Shown here: positions 48,569 to 56,860 of the stretch, piece by piece | Numbering within the stretch: the stretch's first letter is position 1 | Layout: each line of letters opens with the position of its first letter | Assembly (NCBI RefSeq): GCF_017894385.1 | Contig: NZ_CP059560.1 | Location: forward strand, 4,410,501-4,474,500 | Origin: Aromatoleum petrolei | GTDB lineage: Bacteria > Pseudomonadota > Gammaproteobacteria > Burkholderiales > Rhodocyclaceae | Direction: 5' to 3' | DNA length: 64,000 bases | Translations under genes and position numbers: made by a program | The notes under the pieces: model-generated | What the model was told of the DNA's origin: nothing | Seen by the model: only the letters and a program-made list of their open reading frames with translations | Databases searched by the model: none

Positions 48569-49750
48569 ATGAACCTCCGACGCCTCCTGCGAACGGCCCT
48601 GGGCGCCGCCGCGCTCGGCCTCGCCGCCCACGCCTTCGCCGCCACCGGCGTGCGCCTCGCGCACGTCGAACTGGAAGCGGACGCGCGCTACGACGAAACG
48701 AAACTCTTCTTCCGCGGCCTCTCACAACCCCTTGGCCGGCCCTTCGCCGGTGCCGAGGTGGCGCTGCGCGAGGCGCGCTTCGTCGGCCAGGCGGTGGGGG
48801 CCGAGTTCGCGCTCGAACACGTCACGGCGGCCGATGCGAAGGCGCTCGTCGCTGCGATCGACAAACTGAACAAGGAAGGCGTGCGCTACTTCCTCCTCGA
48901 TGCCCCCGGCGCGGTGGTGGCCGAGATCGCCAAGGCCCTGCGGGGCAGGGAGCTGCTGCTCTTCAACGTGTCCGCACCCGACGATGCGCTGCGCCAGGCA
49001 CAGTGCCAGCCGAACCTCCTGCACACGCTGCCGAACGACGCGATGCGCATGGACGCGCTCGCGCAGTACCTCGTGTCGAAGAAGTGGCGCAACGTGCTGA
49101 TGCTCGAAGGCCCGCGCCCCGAGGACAAGCTGATGGCGGAAGCCTTCGACCGTGCCGCGAAGCGCTTCGGCGTGAAGCTCGTCGAGCGCCGCCCCTTCGT
49201 GCTCTCGAACGACCCGCGCCAGCGCGACCAGGGCAACGTCGCGCTGCTCACCGCCGGAGCCGAGCACGACGTCGTCTTCGTCGCCGACACGGACGGCGAG
49301 TTCGCCCGCAGCGTCCCCTACCGCACGGTGCGCGCACGCCCGGTCGTCGGATCGGAAGGCCTCGCCGCCGCGGCCTGGTCATGGGCGTGGGAACGCCACG
49401 GTGCGCCGCAACTCAACAGTCGCCTGGAAAAGCACGTCGGCCGCAAGATGGCCGACCCCGACTGGGCCGCATGGATCGCGGTGAAAGCGGTCGTCGAAGC
49501 GGTCGTGCGCACGAAGAACGCCCCCTTCGCCACCGTCGCCAAGTACCTCAAGGGCGAGGAGATCACGCTCGACGGCTTCAAGGGCAACCGCCTGGGCTTC
49601 CGTCCCTGGGACAACCAGCTGCGCCAGCCCATCCTGCTCGCCACCCACAACGCCGTAATCGAGCGCGCCCCGATCGCGGGCTTCCTGCATCCGACCAACA
49701 ACCTGGACACCCTCGGCTTCGACCAGCGCGACAGCCGCTGCGCGTTCTGA
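48569..49750 (+). CDS. Substrate-binding protein of the PQQ-associated ABC system
   Basis: A 393-residue periplasmic protein with signal peptide (LRRLLRTALGAAALGLAAHAFA) and a type I (branched-chain amino acid binding-like) fold. Seen: RYFLLDAPGAVVAEIAKALRG, CQPNLLHTLPNDAMRMDALAQY and WRNVLMLEGPRPEDKL. It matches the PQQ_ABC_bind group by neighbourhood and fold. ATG 48569 lies 8 bases after GAGGGGGC. Confidence 0.85.
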   Translation: MNLRRLLRTALGAAALGLAAHAFAATGVRLAHVELEADARYDETKLFFRGLSQPLGRPFAGAEVALREARFVGQAVGAEFALEHVTAADAKALVAAIDKLNKEGVRYFLLDAPGAVVAEIAKALRGRELLLFNVSAPDDALRQAQCQPNLLHTLPNDAMRMDALAQYLVSKKWRNVLMLEGPRPEDKLMAEAFDRAAKRFGVKLVERRPFVLSNDPRQRDQGNVALLTAGAEHDVVFVADTDGEFARSVPYRTVRARPVVGSEGLAAAAWSWAWERHGAPQLNSRLEKHVGRKMADPDWAAWIAVKAVVEAVVRTKNAPFATVAKYLKGEEITLDGFKGNRLGFRPWDNQLRQPILLATHNAVIERAPIAGFLHPTNNLDTLGFDQRDSRCAF

Positions 49751-49768
49751 ACGGAAAGGCCGGTCCCC

Positions 49769-50581
49769 ATGAGACTCTCCCACGCGTGGTTCGCGCTGCA
49801 GGCGATCGCCGGCCGCGAGGTCGCCAAGTTCGTGCGCCAGGGCGGACGCTTCGCCTCGGCGCTGGTGCGTCCGCTCTTGTGGCTCGTCGTCTTCGCGGCG
49901 GGCTTCCAGAACGTCTTCGGCGTGTCGATCATTCCGCCCTACGACACCTACATCCCGTACCAGGTCTACATCGTGCCGGGCCTGCTGGGCATGGTGCTGC
50001 TCTTCAACGGCATGCAGTCCTCGCTCGCGATGGTGTACGACCGCGAGATGGGGATGATGCGGCTCTTGCTCACCGCGCCGCTGCCGCGCGGGTATCTGCT
50101 CTTCGCCAAGCTCCTCGCCGGCACCGTGTTGTCGGTGCTGCAGGCCTACGTCTTTCTCGTCATCGCCTGGCTCTTCGGCGTCGAGGTGCCGTGGTCGGGC
50201 TGGCTCACCGCACTGCCGGTGATCGTGCTTGCGGGCATGATGCTGGGGGCGCTCGGGCTGCTGCTCTCGGTGCAGGTGCGCCAGCTCGAGAACTTCGCCG
50301 GCACGATGAACTTCGTGATCTTCCCGATGTTCTTCGTCTCGCCCGCGCTCTATCCGCTGTGGAAGCTGGAGGAATCGGGCGCGGCCATCGTCCATGCGGT
50401 CGCGCAGTGGAACCCCTTCACCCACGCGGTCGAGGCGATCCGCTTCGCCCTTTACGGCCAGCTCGCCGCCACCTCGCTGGCCATCGTCGTCGGCTGCCTG
50501 GCGGTGTTCTTCATCCTTGCGGTGCGCGGCTACGATCCGCAGCGCGGCATGCTCAGGCGGGCAGGGGGGAAGCCGGGTTGA
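49769..50581 (+). CDS. pedC: ABC transporter permease PedC
   Basis: A 270-residue ABC-2 type permease with six helices (for example LLWLVVFAAGFQNVFG, VYIVPGLLGMVLLFNGMQSS, FVIFPMFFVSPALYPLW). It matches the PedC group of the phenylethanol/alcohol systems; ABC-2 permeases usually export. It is the last gene of the plus-strand operon, followed by hairpins at 50641-50718. Confidence 0.88.
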   Translation: MRLSHAWFALQAIAGREVAKFVRQGGRFASALVRPLLWLVVFAAGFQNVFGVSIIPPYDTYIPYQVYIVPGLLGMVLLFNGMQSSLAMVYDREMGMMRLLLTAPLPRGYLLFAKLLAGTVLSVLQAYVFLVIAWLFGVEVPWSGWLTALPVIVLAGMMLGALGLLLSVQVRQLENFAGTMNFVIFPMFFVSPALYPLWKLEESGAAIVHAVAQWNPFTHAVEAIRFALYGQLAATSLAIVVGCLAVFFILAVRGYDPQRGMLRRAGGKPG

Positions 50582-50589
50582 TCACGACC

Positions 50590-50625
50590 TGTCCCGCCGT
50601 GGGACAGGTGCTCCAAAACGGAACA
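50590..50625. promoter_or_regulatory. Orphan tandem activator sites after pedC
   Basis: TGTCCCGCCGTGGGACA (50590-50606, a perfect palindrome outside the 5-base centre) and TGCTCCAAAACGGAACA (50609-50625) show the same 17-2-17 arrangement as upstream of exaC. They lie between two converging genes. Confidence 0.65.
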
Positions 50626-50640
50626 CCGTGACAAAAAAAG

Positions 50641-50718
50641 ATGCTGGATGTTCGGCAAAACCTTGCATGGGTTGGGCCGAGCATCCGGCATTTCTTCGGG
50701 GCGCGGAGTGCCCCGAAG
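50641..50718. terminator. Two hairpins between convergent operons
   Basis: ATGCTGGATGTTCGGC (50641-50656) pairs with 50676-50691 at 14 of 16 positions, the other two being G-T pairs. CTTCGGGGC (50694-50702) pairs perfectly with 50710-50718. Neither has a good T-tract, so they may be weak bidirectional terminators or mRNA 3'-end stabilisers. Confidence 0.5.
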
Positions 50719-50723
50719 TCCGC

Positions 50724-51566
50724 TCAGGGAACCCTGTGCGTGACGCCGTGGGTCGTGAAGATGCGAGCGAGCTCGCCCGAGCGCTGAATGTCCGCCAGCG
50801 CCTCGGACAGGGCCGCGGCCAGCTCCTTGTGGTCCGCCTTCACGGCCATTCCGAGCGGCCAGCCTTTCACGCGCAATTCGGGCATGGTCAGCGTGTCGAT
50901 CGCGAACTGCTTGTGCTCCTTCAATGCGCCCTCGAGCTGACTGCGCGGCGCCATCACGGCACTCACTTCACCCTTGGCCATCGCCGCAGCGGCTTCGGCG
51001 ACGCTGCGGAAATGCACCACGTTGTCGCGCAGGCGGCCATTCATCACGTGGAGCATGAAGTCGCTCGCGTGCGTGTCGAGTTCGACGCCGATCTTCTCGC
51101 GCGTGAAGACCTCGAAGGCGACCGCGGCAGAACCCGCGACCGACGGCACGCGCTCGGGATTGCGCGCGATCGCGATCGTCTCGAGGTGGTAGGGGCCGAA
51201 GATCGCCACCTTGTCGTTTTGGGCCGCGAACTGGGCATCCACGGGCACATGCATCATCACGTCGGCCGGGCGGTGGCCGAGGTAATGCCCTTTCCACACC
51301 ATGTTGCGCAGGTCGTCGTTCATGTTCTCGTCGGCCGGGAACTCGACGATCTCCGCACGCAGTCCCAGGCGCTCGGCCAGGGACTGCGCGAGTGCCACGT
51401 CTATCCCCTTGCCGCGCGCCGAAAAGGGCGCGTAGTCGGCATATACGGCCACCCGCAGGGTGCCCGCCTGCTGAACTTCGGGTTGAGCGGCCGCATGGGC
51501 CGGGAGCAGGGCGCCTGCCATCATGGCGCCCGCCGCGATCAGGAATGCGCGTCGGTCATTTTTCAC
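50724..51566 (-). CDS. Quinoprotein-associated periplasmic binding protein (MoxJ-like)
   Basis: A 280-residue exported protein: signal peptide (RRAFLIAAGAMMAGALLPAHAAA) and a type II solute-binding fold (TLRVAVYADYAPFSARGKGIDVALAQSLAERLGL). It matches the group of binding proteins linked to quinoprotein dehydrogenases, to which MoxJ/XoxJ belong, thought to help maturation of the enzyme. It overlaps the pedF gene by 11 bases and shares its promoter. Confidence 0.85.
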   Translation of the reverse strand: MKNDRRAFLIAAGAMMAGALLPAHAAAQPEVQQAGTLRVAVYADYAPFSARGKGIDVALAQSLAERLGLRAEIVEFPADENMNDDLRNMVWKGHYLGHRPADVMMHVPVDAQFAAQNDKVAIFGPYHLETIAIARNPERVPSVAGSAAVAFEVFTREKIGVELDTHASDFMLHVMNGRLRDNVVHFRSVAEAAAAMAKGEVSAVMAPRSQLEGALKEHKQFAIDTLTMPELRVKGWPLGMAVKADHKELAAALSEALADIQRSGELARIFTTHGVTHRVP

Positions 51567-52017
51567 GTACGGTCTCCAGCCAGGCCTTGATTGCCCACAT
51601 TGCCTCCTGCGACAGCATGCCCTCGAACGGCGGCATATATACCGCGCCGTTGCGGCTCACGCCGTGGCGGATGCGCTGCAGGAAATACTCGTCCGTTTCG
51701 GGGGCGATGTCGAGTTTGCGCAGATCCGGCGCGATGCCGCCCGATACCGCGCCAAGGCCGTGGCAGCGCGCGCAGTTTTGGTTGAAGGCCGAATCCCCGA
51801 TGCGGATCGCCTCGGAGTTGTCGCGGTAAGGATTCACCTCGCGCCAATCCTCGCCGAGTTTCGGCAGTGTTGATACATCCACCGCCTGCGGCGTCACGTC
51901 GCCGTGTGCGTGGGCCAGTCCCGCTCCGAGCGCGAGTCCCACGGTCAGGGCCGCGGTGCGCAGTTTGCGGGTCAATGTCTCCTTGTCGTTGTGCTTGTCC
52001 ACCTTCTGATTCCTCAT
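51556..52017 (-). CDS. pedF: Cytochrome c-550 PedF, electron acceptor of alcohol dehydrogenase
   Basis: A 153-residue monohaem cytochrome c: signal peptide (RTAALTVGLALGAGLAHA), haem motif CARCHGLG and an axial Met probably in YMPPFEGMLS. It resembles PedF, the partner of Ped-type quinoproteins. ATG 52017 is used; a TTG at 51975, directly after AAGGAG and at the signal peptide, is a good alternative start. It is the first gene of a two-gene unit with a sigma-54 promoter. Confidence 0.87.
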   Translation of the reverse strand: MRNQKVDKHNDKETLTRKLRTAALTVGLALGAGLAHAHGDVTPQAVDVSTLPKLGEDWREVNPYRDNSEAIRIGDSAFNQNCARCHGLGAVSGGIAPDLRKLDIAPETDEYFLQRIRHGVSRNGAVYMPPFEGMLSQEAMWAIKAWLETVREK

Positions 52018-52060
52018 CTCTGATTGACGACGCCCGGGGTGCCGGATCTGCACAGTCCTT

Positions 52061-52076
52061 CGCAAGCCCTGTGCCA
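52061..52076 (-). promoter_or_regulatory. Sigma-54 promoter of pedF
   Basis: On the minus strand TGGCACAGGGCTTGCG matches TGGCACG-N4-TTGC nearly completely, with GG and GC 10 bases apart. It lies about 44 bases before the pedF ATG. Confidence 0.85.
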
Positions 52077-52134
52077 CGTCGATCGAGCGCGCCGAAATCC
52101 GGCGTTTTCACTTGGTAAGGCGCCTGAAAGCCGC

Positions 52135-52150
52135 TGGCAGGAAAATTGCT
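52135..52150 (+). promoter_or_regulatory. Possible sigma-54 promoter of the 52270 activator gene
   Basis: TGGCAGGAAAATTGCT has a perfect -12 box (TTGCT), the GG of the -24 box, and 10-base spacing. It is 120 bases before the activator start. Inverted GGGAC and AGTCCC half-sites (52218-52240) lie downstream of it. Confidence 0.6.
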
Positions 52151-52269
52151 CCTCTGTTGTTGCCCGGTTCGATGAGCGATTGCTTCGACCTGGTGCAGGT
52201 GCTACTTTCTGACACAAGGGACAAACAAAAAAATAGTCCCAAAAGTGACGCGCAGGAGAGGAGGAGAAG

Positions 52270-54330
52270 ATGGCCGTATTGCCGCAGTTGCGGGATCGCC
52301 GCGAGAACACCATTTCGGACGCGCGACGATTTTTCTTCGAGCTTGGCCAGACGCCGGAGACCGGGCTCGCCCCTCCTGTGCTGCGTTCCTGGCAGCGCTG
52401 CCGCACTGGCGGCCTCGACCACCTGGATGCCTACCTGATCGATCCTGCAGGCCGCGCCCAGCTCTCCGACGCGCGCGATCGCAGCGCGAGGCTGCTGGAG
52501 CACGCCGGCGGGATCATGGAGCACGTGTTCGAGCAGATCCGCGCTTCGGGCAGCATGGTCATCCTCGCCGACACGCGGGGCATGATCCTGCACTGCCTCG
52601 GCGATCCGGACTTCGTCGGCCGCGCGCAACGTGTCGCCCTGCAACCCGGCGCGTCGTGGGACGAGACCGTCCGCGGCACCAACGCGATCGGCACCGCAAT
52701 CCAGGAAGGCGCCGCGGTCGAGATCCACGGTGCGGAGCACTACCTGGAACGCAACGGTTTTTTGACCTGCAGTGCCGCGCCGGTGTTCAACGCCCTGGGG
52801 CACATCGCCGGCGTGCTCGACATTTCGGGTGACTCGCGCAACAACCAGCGCCATACGCTCGGTCTGGTGCGCCTGTCGGTGCAACTGCTGGAAAAACGCC
52901 TCTTCGAGGCCGAGTTCGCCAAAGAAATCCGCATCGCCTTCCATCCCCGCCCCGAATACGTCGGCAGCCTGCAGGAAGCGATGCTTGCGGTCGATGCCGA
53001 CGGCAGGGTCGTCGGCGCCAACCCGGTCGCGCGCGAATGGTTGGCCCTTCCCGCCGGGCTCGCCGACGCGCCGACTTTCGGCAGCCTGTTCCGTACGGGC
53101 TTCGGTCAGCTGCTCGACCGCGCCGCGAATGCCCCCGACGACCTGCTGCTGCTCGAGATGCGGCGCGGCGAAGCGGTCTACGTGCAAGTGCGTGGCCATC
53201 GCCGCCCGCGCGCCGAAGTCCCTGCACCGCGACTGCAGCAGTCCGCGGCAGAGACGCCAAGGCAGGGGGGCAAACCCTGTGACCGCTCGAAGTCGCAGAT
53301 CACGCTCGATTGCCTCGCGACCGGTGACGCCCGGCTGCAACTCGCCCTCGACCGTGCGCGACGCGTGCAGGGCAAGGACATCCCGCTGCTGATCCAGGGC
53401 GAGTCGGGCGTCGGCAAGGAGCTCTTCGCACGCGCCTTCCACAATAGCGGTGCACGCAGCGACGGCCCCTTCGTCGCGTTGAACTGCGCGGCGATTCCGG
53501 AAAATCTCATCGAATCGGAACTCTTCGGCTATGTCGGCGGCTCCTTCACCGGCGCGCGGCGCGAGGGGGCGGTCGGCAAACTGCAGCAGGCCCACGGAGG
53601 TACTCTGTTCCTCGACGAGATCGGCGACATGCCGCTGGGCATGCAGGCGCGCCTGCTGCGTGTGCTGCAGGAGCGCAGCGTCACGCCGATCGGCTCAATG
53701 AAATCGATTCCCGTCGATATCTCCCTTGTCTGCGCCACCCACCGTGTGCTGCGCGACGCCGTCAGGCAGGGCCTGTTCCGCGAAGATCTCTACTACAGGG
53801 TGAATAGCCTTACCGTAACGCTGCCGCCGCTGCGCGAGCGCACCGACATCCGCCACATCGTCACCAACCTCCTCGAGATGGAAGCTGCGGACCGCAACAG
53901 CGGCCCGATCGGTATCAGTGAGGAGGTCATGGACTTTTTCGAACGCTACCCGTGGCCGGGCAACGTCCGTCAGCTCCAGAACGTCATCCGGGTGGCGGTC
54001 GCGCTGCTCGACGACAACGAGCACGAGATCGCCTCGGTACATCTGCCGGAGGAGCTCTTCGGCATCGACGGCGGCGACGATGTCGCGGAGGCGCTTGCCC
54101 GGCCGGCGGTCGTCACGGCACAGGCGGTCGCCTCGCCGTTCGCCGCTGCGCTGCCGGCGGCGATTGCGCCGCAGGCAGCCGCTGCGAGCGCGCCGCGCAG
54201 CCTCGATGAAATCGAACTCGAAGCGATCACCACCGTGATGCGCGAGGTGGGCGGAAACGTCTCTGCCGCCGCGCGCAGACTGGGCGTCAGCCGCAATACC
54301 CTTTACCGCAAATTGGGCAAGTTGAACTGA
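52270..54330 (+). CDS. Sigma-54-dependent activator of the aor region, AcoR-like
   Basis: A 686-residue enhancer-binding protein: start FELGQTPETGLAPPVLRSWQRC, GAF domain with SWDETVRGTNAIGTAIQEG, PAS-like part, AAA+ domain with GESGVGKE, GYVGGSFTGA (Ser in place of the usual Ala of the sigma-54 loop), GGTLFLDEIGD, and a Fis-type helix-turn-helix at the end (NVSAAARRLGVSRNTLYRKL). It stands between the pedF unit and aor operon, both with sigma-54 promoters, and is the natural activator of aor. Effector likely an aldehyde or alcohol (inference). Confidence 0.92.
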   Translation: MAVLPQLRDRRENTISDARRFFFELGQTPETGLAPPVLRSWQRCRTGGLDHLDAYLIDPAGRAQLSDARDRSARLLEHAGGIMEHVFEQIRASGSMVILADTRGMILHCLGDPDFVGRAQRVALQPGASWDETVRGTNAIGTAIQEGAAVEIHGAEHYLERNGFLTCSAAPVFNALGHIAGVLDISGDSRNNQRHTLGLVRLSVQLLEKRLFEAEFAKEIRIAFHPRPEYVGSLQEAMLAVDADGRVVGANPVAREWLALPAGLADAPTFGSLFRTGFGQLLDRAANAPDDLLLLEMRRGEAVYVQVRGHRRPRAEVPAPRLQQSAAETPRQGGKPCDRSKSQITLDCLATGDARLQLALDRARRVQGKDIPLLIQGESGVGKELFARAFHNSGARSDGPFVALNCAAIPENLIESELFGYVGGSFTGARREGAVGKLQQAHGGTLFLDEIGDMPLGMQARLLRVLQERSVTPIGSMKSIPVDISLVCATHRVLRDAVRQGLFREDLYYRVNSLTVTLPPLRERTDIRHIVTNLLEMEAADRNSGPIGISEEVMDFFERYPWPGNVRQLQNVIRVAVALLDDNEHEIASVHLPEELFGIDGGDDVAEALARPAVVTAQAVASPFAAALPAAIAPQAAAASAPRSLDEIELEAITTVMREVGGNVSAAARRLGVSRNTLYRKLGKLN

Positions 54331-54339
54331 AGTGTGAAA

Positions 54340-54358
54340 ACCATGCTTGCGACATGGT
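54340..54358. promoter_or_regulatory. Inverted repeat just upstream of the aor promoter
   Basis: ACCATG and its exact complement CATGGT flank a 7-base centre. It begins 10 bases after the activator stop and ends 4 bases before the -24 box. It could be an operator for a second regulator; it lacks a T-tract, so it is a poor terminator. Confidence 0.4.
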
Positions 54359-54361
54359 CAG

Positions 54362-54377
54362 TGGCATGATATTTGCA
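54362..54377 (+). promoter_or_regulatory. Sigma-54 promoter of the aor operon
   Basis: TGGCATGATATTTGCA fits TGGCACG-N4-TTGCA with one change, GG and GC being 10 bases apart. It lies 51 bases before the aorA start codon. Confidence 0.87.
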
Positions 54378-54427
54378 ATCTGCGACACGTTGTCCCGAAG
54401 CGAAACAAACGACGGAGGAGTACATCG

Positions 54428-54904
54428 ATGTGGAAATCCCTTCACATTGACCCCGCGAAGTGCACCGGCTGCCTGCAGTGCGAAATGGCCTGCTCGTATG
54501 AGCACACCGGGGTCATCAATCCCAGCAACTCACTGATCAAGGTCTTCAATTTCGAGCACGAAGGGCGCAAGGTGCCCTACACCTGTACTCAATGCACCGA
54601 GGCGTGGTGCATGCATTCCTGTCCGGTCGATGCCATCCGCCTCGACCTGACAACGGGCGCGAAGGTCGTGTTCAAGGACACCTGTGTCGGGTGCAAGGTA
54701 TGCACGATCGCCTGTCCATTCGGTACGGTCAATTACAACCAAGCCAGCGGCAAGGTCCAGAAATGCGACCTGTGCGAGGGCGATCCCGCCTGTGCGAAAG
54801 CCTGTCCCACCGGCGCCATCACCTACATCGACGCCAACTGGACGGGGCTTTCCCGCATGCAGGCCTGGGCCGCCAAGGCCAACACCCCCGCATCGGCGGC
54901 CTGA
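54428..54904 (+). CDS. aorA: Aldehyde oxidoreductase FeS subunit AorA
   Basis: A 158-residue polyferredoxin with four cysteine groups, CTGCLQCEMAC, CTQCTEAWCMHSCP, CVGCKVCTIACP and CDLCEGDPACAKACP, enough for four [4Fe-4S] clusters. In the Aromatoleum AOR complex this subunit passes electrons between the tungsten subunit and the FAD subunit. ATG 54428 follows GGAGGAGTACATCG. The open frame extends upstream over the promoter, which is not coding. Confidence 0.93.
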   Translation: MWKSLHIDPAKCTGCLQCEMACSYEHTGVINPSNSLIKVFNFEHEGRKVPYTCTQCTEAWCMHSCPVDAIRLDLTTGAKVVFKDTCVGCKVCTIACPFGTVNYNQASGKVQKCDLCEGDPACAKACPTGAITYIDANWTGLSRMQAWAAKANTPASAA

Positions 54905-54919
54905 GAGGAGAGGAATACC

Positions 54920-56767
54920 ATGGGATGGAATCGCAAGCTCCTGCGGGTGAACCTCACCCAGGGCACGTGCAAGGAAGAGCCCCTCAACATGGAGTGGGCC
55001 AACGAATACCTCGGATCGCGTGGCCTCTCGGCCAAGTACCTGGTGTCCGAAATCGACCCCAAGGTCGACCCGCTGTCGCCCGACAACAAGCTCATCATGG
55101 CGACCGGCCCGCTCACCGGCACGATGGCCTCCACCGGCGGCCGCTACACCGTGACCTGCAAGGGCCCGCTCACCGGCGCGATCGCCTGTTCGAACTCCGG
55201 CGGCTTCTTCGGCGCCGAGCTGAAGTTCGCCGGCTGGGACATGATCATCTTCGAAGGCAAGTCGCCCAAGCCCGTCTACCTCTTCATCGAGAACGACAAG
55301 GCTGAACTGCGCGACGCCTCGCACCTGTGGGGCACCAGCTGCTGGCATACCGAGGAGCAGATCAAGGCCGATCACCAGGATCCCCTGATTCGCGTTTCGT
55401 CGATCGGCAAGGCGGGCGAGAACCAGGTGCTGTTCGCGGTCGTCGTCAATGACCTGCACCGTGCGGCCGGGCGCTCCGGCGTCGGCGCCGTGATGGGTTC
55501 GAAGAACCTCAAGGCGGTCGCGATCCGCGGCACCAAGGGCGTGTCGGGCATCAAAGACTTCCCCGCCTTCCTCAAGGCGACGACCGACGCGAAGAAGGTG
55601 CTCGCGGACAACGCCGTCACCGGCCAGGGCCTGCCGAAGTTCGGCACCCAGGTGCTGATGAACGTCATCAACGAGATCGGCGCGCTGCCCACGCGAAACC
55701 ACCGCGACGTGCAGTTCGAGGACGCCGCCAAGATTTCCGCGGAGGCCATGCACGAGAAGCGCCCGACCGACGGCAAGAGCCATCTCGTCACCAACGCCGC
55801 CTGCTTCGGCTGCACGATCGCCTGCGGACGCATCTCGCAGATCGACAAGAATCACTTCACCGTCAAGAACAACCCGAAATACTGGGGCGCGTCGGGTGGC
55901 CTGGAATATGAAGCCGCGTGGGCGCTGGGGGCGGCCAACGGCGTCGGCGACCTGGAAGCGCTGCAGTACGCGAACCTGCTGTGCAACGAGCAGGGCATGG
56001 ACCCGATCTCCTTCGGCGCGACCGTCGGTGCGGCGATGGAACTGTACGAGATGGGCGTGCTGACGAAGGAGCAGATGGGCCTCGATACCCCGTTCGGCTC
56101 GGCCGAGGCGCTCGCGAAGCTCGCGGAAATGACGGCGAACGGCGAAGGCTTCGGCAAGGAAATCGGCGAGGGCTCGGCGCGCATGTGCGCCAGGTACGGC
56201 CACCCCGAACTGTCGATGAGCGTCAAGAAGCAGGAATTCCCCGCCTACGACTCGCGCGGCATCCAGGGCATGGGCCTCGCTTACGCGACCTCCAACCGTG
56301 GCGCCTGCCACCTGCGTGGCTATACGGTCGCCTCGGAAGTGCTGGGCATCCCGGTCAAGACCGATCCGCTCGTCACCGAAGGTAAGGCCGAACTCGTGAA
56401 GGCCTTCCAGGACGCCACCGCGGTGTTCGACGCCGCCGGCATCTGCGTATTCACGTCCTTTGCCTGGACGCTCGCCGACGTGCAGCCGCAGCTGGCGGCG
56501 GCCTGTGGCCCCGAATGGACGATGGAGAAGCTCAACGCCGTCGGCGAGCGCATCTGGAACCTCGAGCGCCAGTTCAACAACGCGGCCGGCTTCACCAGCA
56601 AGGACGACAACCTGCCGCCGCGCCTGCTCACCGAACCGGCCAAGACCGGCCCGGCCAAGGGCTTGGTGAACGGTCTCGACAAGATGCTGCCCGAGTACTA
56701 CAAGGTGCGCGGCTGGACGCCCGACGGCGTGCCGACTGCGGAAACCCTGGCGCGACTCGGACTGTGA
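54920..56767 (+). CDS. aorB: Tungsten aldehyde ferredoxin oxidoreductase AorB
   Basis: A 615-residue AOR-family enzyme binding a tungsten bis-pyranopterin and one [4Fe-4S] cluster. The N-terminal pterin domain (GWNRKLLRVNLTQGTCKEEP, ATGPLTGTMASTGGRYTV) is followed by the cluster motif CFGCTIAC near residue 297 and a last ligand probably in AGICVFTSF near residue 510. It oxidises aldehydes to acids and in Aromatoleum can also work in reverse with H2. Adjacent FAD subunit and tungstate transporter genes support this role. Confidence 0.95.
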   Translation: MGWNRKLLRVNLTQGTCKEEPLNMEWANEYLGSRGLSAKYLVSEIDPKVDPLSPDNKLIMATGPLTGTMASTGGRYTVTCKGPLTGAIACSNSGGFFGAELKFAGWDMIIFEGKSPKPVYLFIENDKAELRDASHLWGTSCWHTEEQIKADHQDPLIRVSSIGKAGENQVLFAVVVNDLHRAAGRSGVGAVMGSKNLKAVAIRGTKGVSGIKDFPAFLKATTDAKKVLADNAVTGQGLPKFGTQVLMNVINEIGALPTRNHRDVQFEDAAKISAEAMHEKRPTDGKSHLVTNAACFGCTIACGRISQIDKNHFTVKNNPKYWGASGGLEYEAAWALGAANGVGDLEALQYANLLCNEQGMDPISFGATVGAAMELYEMGVLTKEQMGLDTPFGSAEALAKLAEMTANGEGFGKEIGEGSARMCARYGHPELSMSVKKQEFPAYDSRGIQGMGLAYATSNRGACHLRGYTVASEVLGIPVKTDPLVTEGKAELVKAFQDATAVFDAAGICVFTSFAWTLADVQPQLAAACGPEWTMEKLNAVGERIWNLERQFNNAAGFTSKDDNLPPRLLTEPAKTGPAKGLVNGLDKMLPEYYKVRGWTPDGVPTAETLARLGL

Positions 56768-56800
56768 GCATCGCCTGACGCTCGCCCGCCGAGCGTTCGA

Positions 56801-56832
56801 GCCCTTCCCGGCGGCCTGCTGCCGGGAAGGGC
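56801..56832 (+). other. Intra-operon hairpin between aorB and aorC
   Basis: GCCCTTCCCGGC (56801-56812) and its exact complement (56821-56832) form a 12-bp stem with an 8-base loop. No T-tract follows. It may protect the aorAB transcript or lower expression of the downstream genes. Confidence 0.65.
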
Positions 56833-56860
56833 GCCTCATCGCCCAAACGAGGACGAACCG

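Noticed and set aside
52207..52251. Tandem activator pair in the pedF/activator spacer
   Set aside because: GGGACA and AGTCCC half-sites are present, but the 17-base form is poor and the centres are about 28 bp apart instead of 19.
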